Below are positions 6,790 through 14,502 of a stretch of DNA of 64,000 bases, one piece after another. Below the pieces are notes generated by a model, which ran no database searches, had not been told where the DNA came from, and was given only the letters and a program-made list of their open reading frames with translations. The position numbers and the translations under genes are program-made. Origin of the DNA: Aliidiomarina sedimenti (GTDB lineage: Bacteria > Pseudomonadota > Gammaproteobacteria > Enterobacterales > Alteromonadaceae); contig NZ_PIPN01000003.1 in NCBI RefSeq assembly GCF_003986955.1, positions 372,001-436,000 of the forward strand, read 5' to 3'. Position 1 is the first letter of the stretch. Each line of letters starts with the position of its first letter.

Positions 6790-8802
6790 ATGCGCTTACG
6801 AACGTTATTTAGTGCGGTCTGTTCGACGGTTTTTCTGGCGGGCTGCCTGTCATCAGGGGTTAAAGAGTCGCCGCAGGGACCATGCGAAGAGCGACTGCCT
6901 ACGGCTGAAGCCTTTGAAATTGAGGTGTCGCGTGGTTCGATCGCCTTTGTCGATGTATTTGAAGACGCAAATGCCAGTGCCAACGGCTGTGGCACTTTGC
7001 AGCTGGTGGCTGATAGTTGGCAGGATGGTGAAAAAGGCATTGTATATCGTTCGGAAGATCGTCCGAATGAGTTAGCCTACCTTGCTGACCGTGAAGCGAT
7101 TGGCGATGACGCTTTCAGTTATCGCATTACTAACGGATTCAACGAGCTTGAAGTGAATGTGTCGGTGCGTGTGTATCAACGGCTGACGCTTGAAGGAAGT
7201 TTTCCGCATGGCTGGATAACCGACCCTGAGGTTGACGTTCGTGGGGACGACGTGGGCGGTACAGGTGAGGTGACTGCAAACGGCGTGTTTGAAATAGAGC
7301 TGCGGCTGTTTAATCTTGAGAGCGATAAAAGCAGCCTGTTGACAGTCGCTGGTACTCGCAATGGCAGCCCGCTGACGCTGCACAGCATGTTGCCGGGAAC
7401 GCAAAGTGTTTATGCGGCGCGTTCTGGTGACAACCGCGTGACTGATACCGGCGTCGCTGGACTGCGAGTTAATGCGTTAACTACGGCGTACAGCATGTTG
7501 TTAAACGGCGCGTCTGCTCAGGCGTTGCAACTAAATGAAGACGAACTTGTCTGGTATGGTCGCGCTGTCGATAGTAATCGATTGGCTAACACAGCTGGCT
7601 GGATTTATCTTGTAGCGACAAATAGCAGCTATACGCTGCCTGAAGGCTATGAGACGACCTGGGAATTAGGCGCAGAGCTGGAGGCGCTTACTGCGTCTGT
7701 AGAGGAGGCTCAGCAGGCTGGTGATTTAGCGCCGGCGCTGGAGACTATGCTCGCTAATCGCGACTTGATGCCATCGTTGTCGAATGGCGATGTGGAAGGG
7801 CGTTTTACTGAGTTAGGAAGCCAGGTGCCGTGGTGGTCTCAAAGTGGCGAGCGAAGCTGGGTGGTGGAGACCGATGGCATATTTTGGCTGGATGGCGATA
7901 AGCAACTTCGCACATCGGACTACACGACGAATGGGGCTTTGATACGCGTAAACGATGCTCTGGCACCCTTTGAAGAACTGTATGTGCTGGCGAGTGACGA
8001 TTCTCAGTTAGTGCTATGGAGCGAGGGTGAAGCGTTTCGTCTTGAGCGCAAAGAGTATTCGCAGCGTTTGTCTTTGGCTTTTGATTTAACCCAGGACTGG
8101 GTGTTGCCTGCCCTGCCGGTTGCAGACGAAGGCTATACCCAAGCGGAGGTTGTCTATCGTTTTACCAATGGTAGCTTTAGTACGTCGCACGTCGATGAGT
8201 TGGGCGCGCAGATTGTTACCACTGGTAGCTACCAGTTAACGGAAGAAAATCAGGTGTTAGCGCTTACTGGCGATAACGGCGAACGGTATCGGATGCGACG
8301 CGTGAACAATGATGGGATCGGTTCAGTGCTGGTGGAGAATATTGAATCGGCCGCTTTGATGGTGGGATCTGGTTTTGTGCTGGAAGACGTTGAACCTCGA
8401 CCTCAGGCTACAGGTAGCGCGCTGGCGTCTTTGCGCGATTTTGTTGCGATCAACGCCTGGCATCGAACTGGCTTTACTGCAGAGGTTGACGCGTCTATTC
8501 GTTTGCAGAGCAATGGCACAGGCCTTCTGGTTGAGGGACCCGACAGTCTGGCGATTGAATGGGGCCTCGAACAGAGTGCAGGGCTGACTGATGTGGCTGC
8601 GCTGAATGCGGCGGCTGAGCCTTCGATTGACCTTGCCGGACGCCGTATTTTCTGGAAAGTTGTCGGTGAGAACAACGGCACTGAAGTGCGTGTTCTGGAA
8701 TGGTCCTTTATTGAAGATGAGGGCGCGTTGGTGCTTGACCAATTGCCCCAGGTTACCTTGCGTTGCCGTTCGATAGAGGCGTGCGCCACCAACTGGTGGT
8801 AA
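6790..8802 (+). CDS. Large lipoprotein of unknown function
   Basis: The protein has 670 residues with a type II signal peptide ending in FLAGC (Cys19), so it is probably lipid-anchored and exported. The start ATG at 6790 has a CGGAG ribosome-binding site. The part after the Cys looks like extracellular beta-sandwich material: short alternating hydrophobic strands, many Asn/Asp/Gly/Ser residues, and a segment near residues 90-125 (DDAFSYRITNGFNELEVNVS) reminiscent of cadherin- or Ig-like repeats. A middle helical stretch (about residues 290-330) contains many Glu and Ala. I do not recognise a named family. It has its own terminator and is flanked on both sides by repeat pairs, so it forms a stand-alone unit that may be lineage-specific. 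That last point is inference. Confidence 0.75.
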   Translation: MRLRTLFSAVCSTVFLAGCLSSGVKESPQGPCEERLPTAEAFEIEVSRGSIAFVDVFEDANASANGCGTLQLVADSWQDGEKGIVYRSEDRPNELAYLADREAIGDDAFSYRITNGFNELEVNVSVRVYQRLTLEGSFPHGWITDPEVDVRGDDVGGTGEVTANGVFEIELRLFNLESDKSSLLTVAGTRNGSPLTLHSMLPGTQSVYAARSGDNRVTDTGVAGLRVNALTTAYSMLLNGASAQALQLNEDELVWYGRAVDSNRLANTAGWIYLVATNSSYTLPEGYETTWELGAELEALTASVEEAQQAGDLAPALETMLANRDLMPSLSNGDVEGRFTELGSQVPWWSQSGERSWVVETDGIFWLDGDKQLRTSDYTTNGALIRVNDALAPFEELYVLASDDSQLVLWSEGEAFRLERKEYSQRLSLAFDLTQDWVLPALPVADEGYTQAEVVYRFTNGSFSTSHVDELGAQIVTTGSYQLTEENQVLALTGDNGERYRMRRVNNDGIGSVLVENIESAALMVGSGFVLEDVEPRPQATGSALASLRDFVAINAWHRTGFTAEVDASIRLQSNGTGLLVEGPDSLAIEWGLEQSAGLTDVAALNAAAEPSIDLAGRRIFWKVVGENNGTEVRVLEWSFIEDEGALVLDQLPQVTLRCRSIEACATNWW

Positions 8803-8818
8803 GGTTCTGGTGTTATTA

Positions 8819-8843
8819 AAAGGCTGCTGCGGTGGCCTTTTTT
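8819..8843 (+). terminator. Rho-independent terminator of the 6790-8802 lipoprotein gene
   Basis: The stem AAAGGC (8819-8824) pairs with GCCTTT (8835-8840) across a 10-nt loop and runs into a T-tract. It begins 17 nt after the stop codon. Confidence 0.75.
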
Positions 8844-8846
8844 ACA

Positions 8847-8925
8847 TTCAAGATTCAGGCGCGGGGCTTGAATCTTGAATTGGTTTTACCAATTCAATGA
8901 TCAAGCCCCGCGCTCGATTGTTGAA
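8847..8925. repeat. Inverted pair of 33-nt palindromic repeats before the phzF-like gene
   Basis: Elements at 8847-8879 and 8893-8925 face each other across a 13-nt spacer. The pair starts just after the terminator of the upstream gene and ends 10 nt before the ATG of the PhzF-family gene, so the ribosome-binding site of that gene lies directly against the repeat. Confidence 0.93.
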
Positions 8926-8935
8926 TGGGAGTGGT

Positions 8936-9742
8936 ATGCGGTTGTATCAGGTGGATGCGTTTAGTGATGAGGTGTTTGCTGGCAATCCGGCGGCGGTGGC
9001 GCTGTTGGATGAATGGCTGGATGACGGGGTGTTGCAGCAAATAGCTGAGGAGAACAATCTGTCAGAGACTGCTTTCCTGGTGGCTGCGAGCGATGCGAAA
9101 ACGGACTACGAGTTGCGCTGGTTTACTCCGGCGGCCGAAGTCGATTTGTGTGGCCATGCCACGCTGGCGAGCGCCCACGTGTTGTTCGAACATTGCGATG
9201 TGGACGCTTCTACATTGTCGTTTGCAACCCGCAGTGGAGTCCTGACGGTGGCTCAGCAAGAGGATGGTTTGCTGGTGATGGACTTCCCGTTAAGTGAGTT
9301 AAAGGAAGTGACGTTTCCGGCCAGTTTAATGCGCGGAATTGGTGCGGAGCCGATGCAGGTGCTGAAAGACTTTGACTATATTGCGGTGCTCAATAGCGAA
9401 GCCGAAGTACGGGCGCTTAAGCCGAACTTTAGCGCGTTGTGCGAACTGGACGGACGCGGTGTGTTGGTGACAGCAGCGGGCGAGGATTGTGATTTTGTTA
9501 GCCGCTGTTTCTTCCCTAAACTTCGGGTCGACGAAGATCCAGTGACCGGATCAGCACATTGTGAACTGGCGGCATACTGGTCTGAACGGCTCGGCAAATC
9601 AAAACTTAACGCGAAGCAGCTGTCTGCGCGTGGCGGGTCCATTGAGTGTGAGGTGCTTGCCGGTCAGCAGGCAGCACGGGTTTTACTGAAGGGGCGTGCG
9701 GTGACTTACCTTGAAGGGACCATTCGTTTGCGGGACCGTTGA
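8936..9742 (+). CDS. PhzF family isomerase-like protein
   Basis: The protein has 268 residues with the PhzF/YddE fold signature: an N-terminal YQVDAFSDEVFAGNPAAV, the catalytic glutamate context NNLSETAF, a CGHATLASAH block, and DPVTGSAHCELA in the second half. Family members are two-domain proteins related to diaminopimelate epimerase; PhzF itself isomerises a phenazine precursor, but most homologues, including YddE, have no firmly known substrate. No phenazine genes are nearby, so that pathway is not implied. I chose the ATG at 8936 because GGGAG lies just before it. Longer in-frame starts would lie inside the 33-nt repeat and would add repeat-coded residues. Confidence 0.88.
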   Translation: MRLYQVDAFSDEVFAGNPAAVALLDEWLDDGVLQQIAEENNLSETAFLVAASDAKTDYELRWFTPAAEVDLCGHATLASAHVLFEHCDVDASTLSFATRSGVLTVAQQEDGLLVMDFPLSELKEVTFPASLMRGIGAEPMQVLKDFDYIAVLNSEAEVRALKPNFSALCELDGRGVLVTAAGEDCDFVSRCFFPKLRVDEDPVTGSAHCELAAYWSERLGKSKLNAKQLSARGGSIECEVLAGQQAARVLLKGRAVTYLEGTIRLRDR

Positions 9743-9803
9743 GCTTGAAACTAAGGCTTTCCGGCAATGTTATGTTGAACCAGAACTTAAGCTGCAGCAA
9801 GAG

Positions 9804-10268
9804 CTAGCGCTGCAGCGCTAAGCGCATAAGAAGGCGGTCCTCACCCGGGCCGAGAAAGTCTTTACGCAGCTCGATGGCTTCAAAACCCAGGCTAAGATAG
9901 AGTTGCATCGCCGCCTGATTGTATTCGGCGACACTAAGCCATAGCCCTTGTTGGCCCTGATCTCTGCAATGGTTAATAGCAGCTTCGCATAGTTTTCGGC
10001 CGATACCCTTACCACGTCCCGCAGCGGCCACCAATAACGCCATTAGCCAGGGTTCTGCAGCGGAACCCTGTGCGCTTTGTGCTGGCGCTATAAGCGCATA
10101 GCCCATTAACTGATTTTCACTTTGAGCAACCCACAACGCGGCTGGCCATTGGCGCAACGCCTGATACAAAAAGCCCGCCGGATAGCCTTCCTGTTGATAA
10201 TAGTGCTGCTCAAGCTCGGCGATAGCTGGAATGTCCGTCGTTGTGGCGGTGGTGATGCTGATAGTCAC
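9804..10268 (-). CDS. GNAT family N-acetyltransferase
   Basis: The protein has 154 residues with a GNAT fold. The acetyl-CoA binding loop is seen in AGRGKGIGRKLCEAAI (R-x-x-G-x-G/A type), and the C-terminal strand-helix YNQAAMQLYLSLGFE is typical. The start is a GTG at 10268 preceded by AAGGA. The substrate cannot be deduced. The gene converges on the PhzF-like gene across 61 nt that contain the self-complementary GCTGCAGC...GCTGCAGC but no T-tract. Upstream it faces the repeat pair at 10310-10388. Confidence 0.85.
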   Translation of the reverse strand: MTISITTATTTDIPAIAELEQHYYQQEGYPAGFLYQALRQWPAALWVAQSENQLMGYALIAPAQSAQGSAAEPWLMALLVAAAGRGKGIGRKLCEAAINHCRDQGQQGLWLSVAEYNQAAMQLYLSLGFEAIELRKDFLGPGEDRLLMRLALQR

Positions 10269-10309
10269 TGGCTGATTCCTTAGGTATATGTTCTAGCTGA
10301 CCGAGCAAA

Positions 10310-10388
10310 TTCAATGATCAAGCCCCGCGCCCGAACGTTGAATCGAATTTACCGATTCAAGATTCAAGCCCCGCGCTTGAATGTTGAA
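10310..10388. repeat. Direct pair of 33-nt palindromic repeats abutting a stop codon
   Basis: Elements at 10310-10342 and 10356-10388 have the same orientation and a 13-nt spacer (starting TCGAATTTACC). The second element ends at 10388, and the stop codon of the next gene (complement of 10389-10391) begins at the following base. The pair therefore forms the immediate 3' flank of that gene and may act as an mRNA-end hairpin. Confidence 0.93.
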
Positions 10389-10904
10389 TCAGGTGGGTTG
10401 GAGGAGGTGGTGGTTGAGCTCCTGGTAGATGGAGAGTTCGTAGCTGTGGCGGCCCTGGTTAGGGTCTTCGATGGCGCTGACGGCTTTGATGTTGTCGACG
10501 TACTGCTGAACGATGCCGTGTTCGAGGGCGCCGGTGAGGACGTGGTATTTGTACCAGCTATAGGGCTGTAAGGTGTCGTCGATATCGGTGCCGACATAGG
10601 TAAAGGCGGGCAACGTGCGGCCTTCCTGAAGCACCACCTTGACGTCAGTAACGGCGTAGCCAAAGCCCTGGCCTTCGATGCGGTCGAGGGTGTAACGCTG
10701 GTCCTCGGGGATGCGATAAACGACTCCCAGGGTGCCGGCCCCGGGCTGAGACTCGATGGTGCACTTGGCGGAACCGTCATGACTATGTTTGCGGAAGGTC
10801 ATGACGTAGTCACTAAGGTGAGCGACGCCAACGGCCCGCGCACTAGGTACCCGGGCCAGTAGTCGGCGGCTTGACATGTTTGAGCCGTAGGCAAAGTAAA
10901 ACAT
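10389..10904 (-). CDS. Gamma-glutamylcyclotransferase family protein
   Basis: The protein has 171 residues and begins FYFAYGSNMSSRRL, which carries the YGSNM signature of the gamma-glutamylcyclotransferase (AIG2/BtrG-like) fold. The region VVYRIPEDQRYTLDRIEG also fits the family, with an acidic residue near the expected catalytic position. Such enzymes release 5-oxoproline from gamma-glutamyl amines or amino acids; the exact substrate is not visible. It begins 2 nt after the stop of the flavin oxidoreductase gene, so the two are co-transcribed and probably coupled. Its stop codon directly abuts a 33-nt repeat, so its C-terminal end may have been reset by the insertion (inference). Confidence 0.85.
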   Translation of the reverse strand: MFYFAYGSNMSSRRLLARVPSARAVGVAHLSDYVMTFRKHSHDGSAKCTIESQPGAGTLGVVYRIPEDQRYTLDRIEGQGFGYAVTDVKVVLQEGRTLPAFTYVGTDIDDTLQPYSWYKYHVLTGALEHGIVQQYVDNIKAVSAIEDPNQGRHSYELSIYQELNHHLLQPT

Positions 10905-10906
10905 GA

Positions 10907-11920
10907 TTAAACATCCTTTGCTGCTTCTGTAGAGGGTGTTCCAGCGGAGATGGCTTTTGCGGCGATTTCAAATGAGCGCTTGCGCGCCTGGAAGTCATAG
11001 GCGTGACTGGTCAGCATCACTTCATCGACGCCGGTTTCGGCGGCAAAATTACGGATCTGACGGCCGACCTGCTCGGCGGTGCCGAACGCGGTGTAGCTTA
11101 AGGCGTGATTGGCCGCGGCCAGAGCATAGGGGTCACAGACTGCCTGAATGTTGTCCACTGGCTTAGGCAGGAACCCGGTTCGCCCCTGACGTAATGCGAC
11201 AAACTGTAATTGCATCGAGCTCATCAATGTTCGCGCTTCCTGTTCACTGTCTGCGGCAAAAACGTTCATCGCGGCCATACTGTATGGCTTGTCCAGATAG
11301 CGCGATGGGGTGAACTCATTGTTATACACCTTCAGCGCCTGATGCAACATATCGGGCGCAAAGTGCGAGGCAAAAGCGTAAGGTAAACCTAACGCGGCAG
11401 CCAGCTGGGCACTAAACAGGCTGGAACCAAGCAGCCACACCGGAATATTCTGGCCAAAGCCCGGGACCGCTTTGATCGGGTCGCTGGGGTCTGCTTCGGC
11501 AAGGTAGCCTAATAATTCTTTGACGTCAGACGGGAAGTGTTCGGCGTCTTCCGGCTTACGGCGCAATGCACGCATGGTGCGGCCATCGGTCCCTGGTGCG
11601 CGGCCGAGGCCGATGTCGATGCGGCCGGGGTGCAGTGCATCGAGGGTGCCAAATTGCTCGGCGACCACATAAGGCGCGTGATTGGGCAGCATAACCCCGC
11701 CGGAACCGACGCGAATCGTCGAGGTTTTCTCTGCCACATGCCCCAGAGCCACGGCGGTCGCGGCACTGGCGATGCCAGTCATATTGTGGTGTTCTGCCAT
11801 CCAGAACCTGTGATAACCAAGTTGTTCGCAGTGGGCGGCTAAGTCAGCGGCATTGTGCAATGCGGTACTGACGGAGGTTTCTTCGGTTACCGGTGCAAGA
11901 TCCAGAACTGACAGTTTCAA
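10907..11920 (-). CDS. Luciferase-like (LLM class) flavin-dependent oxidoreductase
   Basis: The protein has 337 residues with a luciferase-like monooxygenase TIM barrel. Visible family blocks are [40 protein letters not shown] and [11 protein letters not shown]. It resembles the YhbW-type group, which uses reduced flavin; the substrate is unknown. The start appears to be a TTG at 11920, with a GGAG site that overlaps the TAG stop of the upstream DUF2254 gene (9-nt gap). Next to the gamma-glutamylcyclotransferase-like gene it forms part of a compact three-gene operon. Nothing in the sequence ties their activities together. Confidence 0.87.
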   Translation of the reverse strand: MKLSVLDLAPVTEETSVSTALHNAADLAAHCEQLGYHRFWMAEHHNMTGIASAATAVALGHVAEKTSTIRVGSGGVMLPNHAPYVVAEQFGTLDALHPGRIDIGLGRAPGTDGRTMRALRRKPEDAEHFPSDVKELLGYLAEADPSDPIKAVPGFGQNIPVWLLGSSLFSAQLAAALGLPYAFASHFAPDMLHQALKVYNNEFTPSRYLDKPYSMAAMNVFAADSEQEARTLMSSMQLQFVALRQGRTGFLPKPVDNIQAVCDPYALAAANHALSYTAFGTAEQVGRQIRNFAAETGVDEVMLTSHAYDFQARKRSFEIAAKAISAGTPSTEAAKDV

Positions 11921-11929
11921 AACAGACTC

Positions 11930-13180
11930 CTAAGGTGTGTTCACCAATGTACGTAAATGCTCTCTGTCTTTCTGCAGATGGAGCCCGTTGAGGCCATATT
12001 CAAGGCATTTTGCCGAACATTTTTCCGTCGCCTGGTACAGTTCGGGGGAGTCCTGCTGGCTCAGAGCCTTTAATGCCTTGTGCAAACGGATGTGTACTTC
12101 AAGCATGTCTCCGGCATCACGAGCAATAGGCAAAAAGGCATTGTCGAGGATACTGTCGAGCTGCAAAGCAGGCACATGCAGGCGGGGGCAATGGCATTTA
12201 CTGAGGTCGTAACTGCTAAGGTCACGCCAGGGTGCGAGCAGACGCAAATGGCGGCTGATAATATCGATCGCGGTGCCCGGGTCATTTAACGAGGGCGACA
12301 GGGCGCGCTGGGCAATTTCGGTTAGTACGCAAAAGCCGAAGCGCGGATCCTGGGCGAACGAACGCTCATTGTCGACGGTAATGGCCTTGCGCAGTTCACG
12401 CTGTATTTGTTCCGTGATCGGCTTATTGCTGGTCAGCAAGGCCCGTGTCGGATGAACCAGGGTGCCGGGTTGTGTATCCAGATAAAGTTCGGCGTCCATG
12501 TCCTCGGCACAGCTTTGCAGTGCCGCCATATCAATGTGCTGAACATAGCCTACCTCTTCGGCAAGCAGCGGGTACTCGGCCTCGGGCGGTAAACTATCAT
12601 CGGTACGCAAGTGGCCGCCAAGACAGGGGTTGTCGCGGTAGAAGGCAAGGGCGTCCGCGGTGGCCTTTTCGACCTGATTCGAGGTTGACCCCACCCGGCC
12701 GAGTAAACTTAAATGTTCTATCCAGCGAAAGATAGCGAGGACGACCAGCACGATCATGAACATGGTGAAAATGAAGAGCACGAAACGGCCATTGGCACTG
12801 TAGACTTCGGTATTCACGGCGATTACGCCAACCAGACTGAAGATAAAGGAACCAATAAAGGTAGCCAGCACGTTTTGCGTGGTGACGTCCTGGCGAATCA
12901 ACCGGGTGGCACGCGGGGTCACGTTGCTGGTTGCTGCCATATAAGCAGAGACCATCACGCTGAGGGAAAAGGTGACGACCATCAGCATACTGTTGGCAAG
13001 AATTGCGAGGATCTGGTCAACGGCCTCCTGTGGCGCTTTAAAGGGCAGATCGAACTCGCTAAAGGTGTCGGCAAAACTGGCCAGTAACACCGCGGCCAGG
13101 CCGAAGGTACCGAACAGGCAAGCGCGGATCCAGAGGGTTGTTTTTATTTTTGACCAAAGCCACTGCCATTTTGAAAACAT
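11930..13180 (-). CDS. DUF2254 family membrane protein
   Basis: The protein has 416 residues. Four hydrophobic segments lie in the first 170 residues (around 17-35, 60-85, 105-125 and 133-155), followed by a soluble domain. The block SNVTPRATRLIRQDVTTQNV and the later FGFCVLTEIAQRALSPSLND match the DUF2254 family of predicted inner-membrane proteins, whose function is not established. It is the first gene of a three-gene operon with the flavin oxidoreductase and the cyclotransferase-like gene. It is divergent from the cytochrome c peroxidase gene, sharing an upstream region of about 175 nt that contains an FNR-type box. Confidence 0.85.
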   Translation of the reverse strand: MFSKWQWLWSKIKTTLWIRACLFGTFGLAAVLLASFADTFSEFDLPFKAPQEAVDQILAILANSMLMVVTFSLSVMVSAYMAATSNVTPRATRLIRQDVTTQNVLATFIGSFIFSLVGVIAVNTEVYSANGRFVLFIFTMFMIVLVVLAIFRWIEHLSLLGRVGSTSNQVEKATADALAFYRDNPCLGGHLRTDDSLPPEAEYPLLAEEVGYVQHIDMAALQSCAEDMDAELYLDTQPGTLVHPTRALLTSNKPITEQIQRELRKAITVDNERSFAQDPRFGFCVLTEIAQRALSPSLNDPGTAIDIISRHLRLLAPWRDLSSYDLSKCHCPRLHVPALQLDSILDNAFLPIARDAGDMLEVHIRLHKALKALSQQDSPELYQATEKCSAKCLEYGLNGLHLQKDREHLRTLVNTP

Positions 13181-13277
13181 AGGGTCTCACTATTGTTATT
13201 AAAATTAGCGGTATTAAAACCACTCTGCGCAGCGAGCCGCGCAAACTAAACTAACCCCCTGTTTATAGGCGCCTTGT

Positions 13278-13318
13278 TTGACTCAGGTCAAGTTTGTTTA
13301 CCCGCCAGCAGCTATGCT
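13278..13318 (+). promoter_or_regulatory. FNR/ANR-type class II promoter of the cytochrome c peroxidase gene
   Basis: A perfect 5+5 inverted repeat TTGAC-TCAG-GTCAA lies at 13278-13291, one base per arm from the FNR consensus TTGAT-N4-ATCAA. A -10 box TATGCT lies at 13313-13318. The predicted start at about 13325 puts the centre of the box near -41, the spacing of class II activation by FNR. No good -35 box is present, as expected for an activated promoter. Anaerobic or low-oxygen induction is inferred; this type of peroxidase is known to be FNR-controlled in other bacteria. Confidence 0.65.
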
Positions 13319-13355
13319 GAATACTTGGCCCGAATGGGAAAGGGGGAACGAGACC

Positions 13356-14405
13356 ATGTTTAAACGAATGTTAGTAGTGCTTGCTATGAGCGCAACAGCG
13401 ACCGGCTGGTTGCTGACGGCAGTTGCCGAAACGAGCAGTGAAGGCAGTACCGACCACGCCAGCGAACGGCTTGCTAATGAACCAGTGCAGCCTATTGCGC
13501 CCTACCAAAGTGAGCACCCGGAAAAAGTTGAACTGGGTAAAAAGCTCTTTTTCGAACCCCGACTGTCGCGTTCCGGGTTTATTTCCTGTAATTCGTGCCA
13601 TAACCTGAGCCGTGGTGGTACGGATAACCTGCCAACGTCGATTGGCCATAACTGGCAGGAAGGGCCGATTAATTCGCCGACAGTGTTGAATGCGGGCCTG
13701 CATATGGCGCAGTTCTGGGATGGCCGTGCGGCGACGTTACAGGAACAGGCGGCAGGCCCCATCGATAACCCAATGGAAATGGCCTATACCCACACCCTGG
13801 CGATTGAGGTGTTGCGTTCGATTCCCGCTTATGTGGATATGTTTGAAGCCGTTTATGCCACCCGCGATATCGGGATTGACCATGTCACCGACGCGATTGC
13901 GGAGTTTGAGGAAACTCTGGTCACGCCAAACTCGCGATTTGACCAATGGCTGCGAGGCGATGACAGCGCCATAACTGCAGATGAACTGGCAGGCTATGAG
14001 ACGTTTAAATCTATAGGCTGTGTCGCCTGCCATTATGGCGAAGCGCTGGGCGGGAAAGACTTTCATCGCATGGGGCTGGTTCATGAGTACCTCACCGAGA
14101 ATCCGTCGCAGGGGCGTTTTGAAGCCACTGGTGAAGAAAGAGACCGTTTTTCATTTAAGGTGCCTTCGTTGCGCAATGTCGAAAGAACCTACCCTTACTT
14201 TCATGATGGTGCAGTGTGGACTTTAGCAGAGGCGACGGAAATTATGGCCTATTTGCAGCTAGGGCGGGAACTGCCGCAAGCGGATATCGATAACATGGTC
14301 GCTTTTATGCGCACGCTGACCGGCGAACAGCCACAAATTACGCTGCCGCAACTGCCACCGTCGACTGAAAATACGCCACAGCCGGTGCCTTTTGAGCGCG
14401 AGTAA
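13356..14405 (+). CDS. ccpA: Di-haem cytochrome c peroxidase
   Basis: This is a periplasmic enzyme that reduces hydrogen peroxide to water with electrons from c-type cytochromes. It has 349 residues with a signal peptide (MFKRMLVVLAM to about AVAE) and two haem-binding motifs, CNSCH (Cys78, Cys81, His82) and CVACH (Cys222, Cys225, His226), as expected for the MauG/CcpA family. Conserved family blocks include SPTVLNAG and FWDGRAATLQEQA. I chose the ATG at 13356, preceded by AGGGGG, over an upstream frame extension that would lack a signal peptide. It is a single-gene unit with its own promoter and a strong terminator. The FNR-type box points to use under low oxygen. Confidence 0.9.
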   Translation: MFKRMLVVLAMSATATGWLLTAVAETSSEGSTDHASERLANEPVQPIAPYQSEHPEKVELGKKLFFEPRLSRSGFISCNSCHNLSRGGTDNLPTSIGHNWQEGPINSPTVLNAGLHMAQFWDGRAATLQEQAAGPIDNPMEMAYTHTLAIEVLRSIPAYVDMFEAVYATRDIGIDHVTDAIAEFEETLVTPNSRFDQWLRGDDSAITADELAGYETFKSIGCVACHYGEALGGKDFHRMGLVHEYLTENPSQGRFEATGEERDRFSFKVPSLRNVERTYPYFHDGAVWTLAEATEIMAYLQLGRELPQADIDNMVAFMRTLTGEQPQITLPQLPPSTENTPQPVPFERE

Positions 14406-14430
14406 TCACGATTGAGTCCGTGCTAGACTG

Positions 14431-14464
14431 AGCCCTGCAGTGAAAAACTGCGGGGCTTTTTTTA
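14431..14464 (+). terminator. Rho-independent terminator after the peroxidase gene
   Basis: An 11-bp stem, AGCCCTGCAGT with ACTGCGGGGCT (one T-G wobble), encloses the 5-nt loop GAAAA and is followed by a run of T. Confidence 0.9.
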
Positions 14465-14502
14465 TTCTTTTTGTTTTTCGGACACAAGGAAACTGGTTGT
14501 CG

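Noticed and set aside
9743-9803. Terminator between the PhzF-like and GNAT genes
   Set aside because: GCTGCAGC...GCTGCAGC is self-complementary but has no T-run on either strand, so I did not call it.
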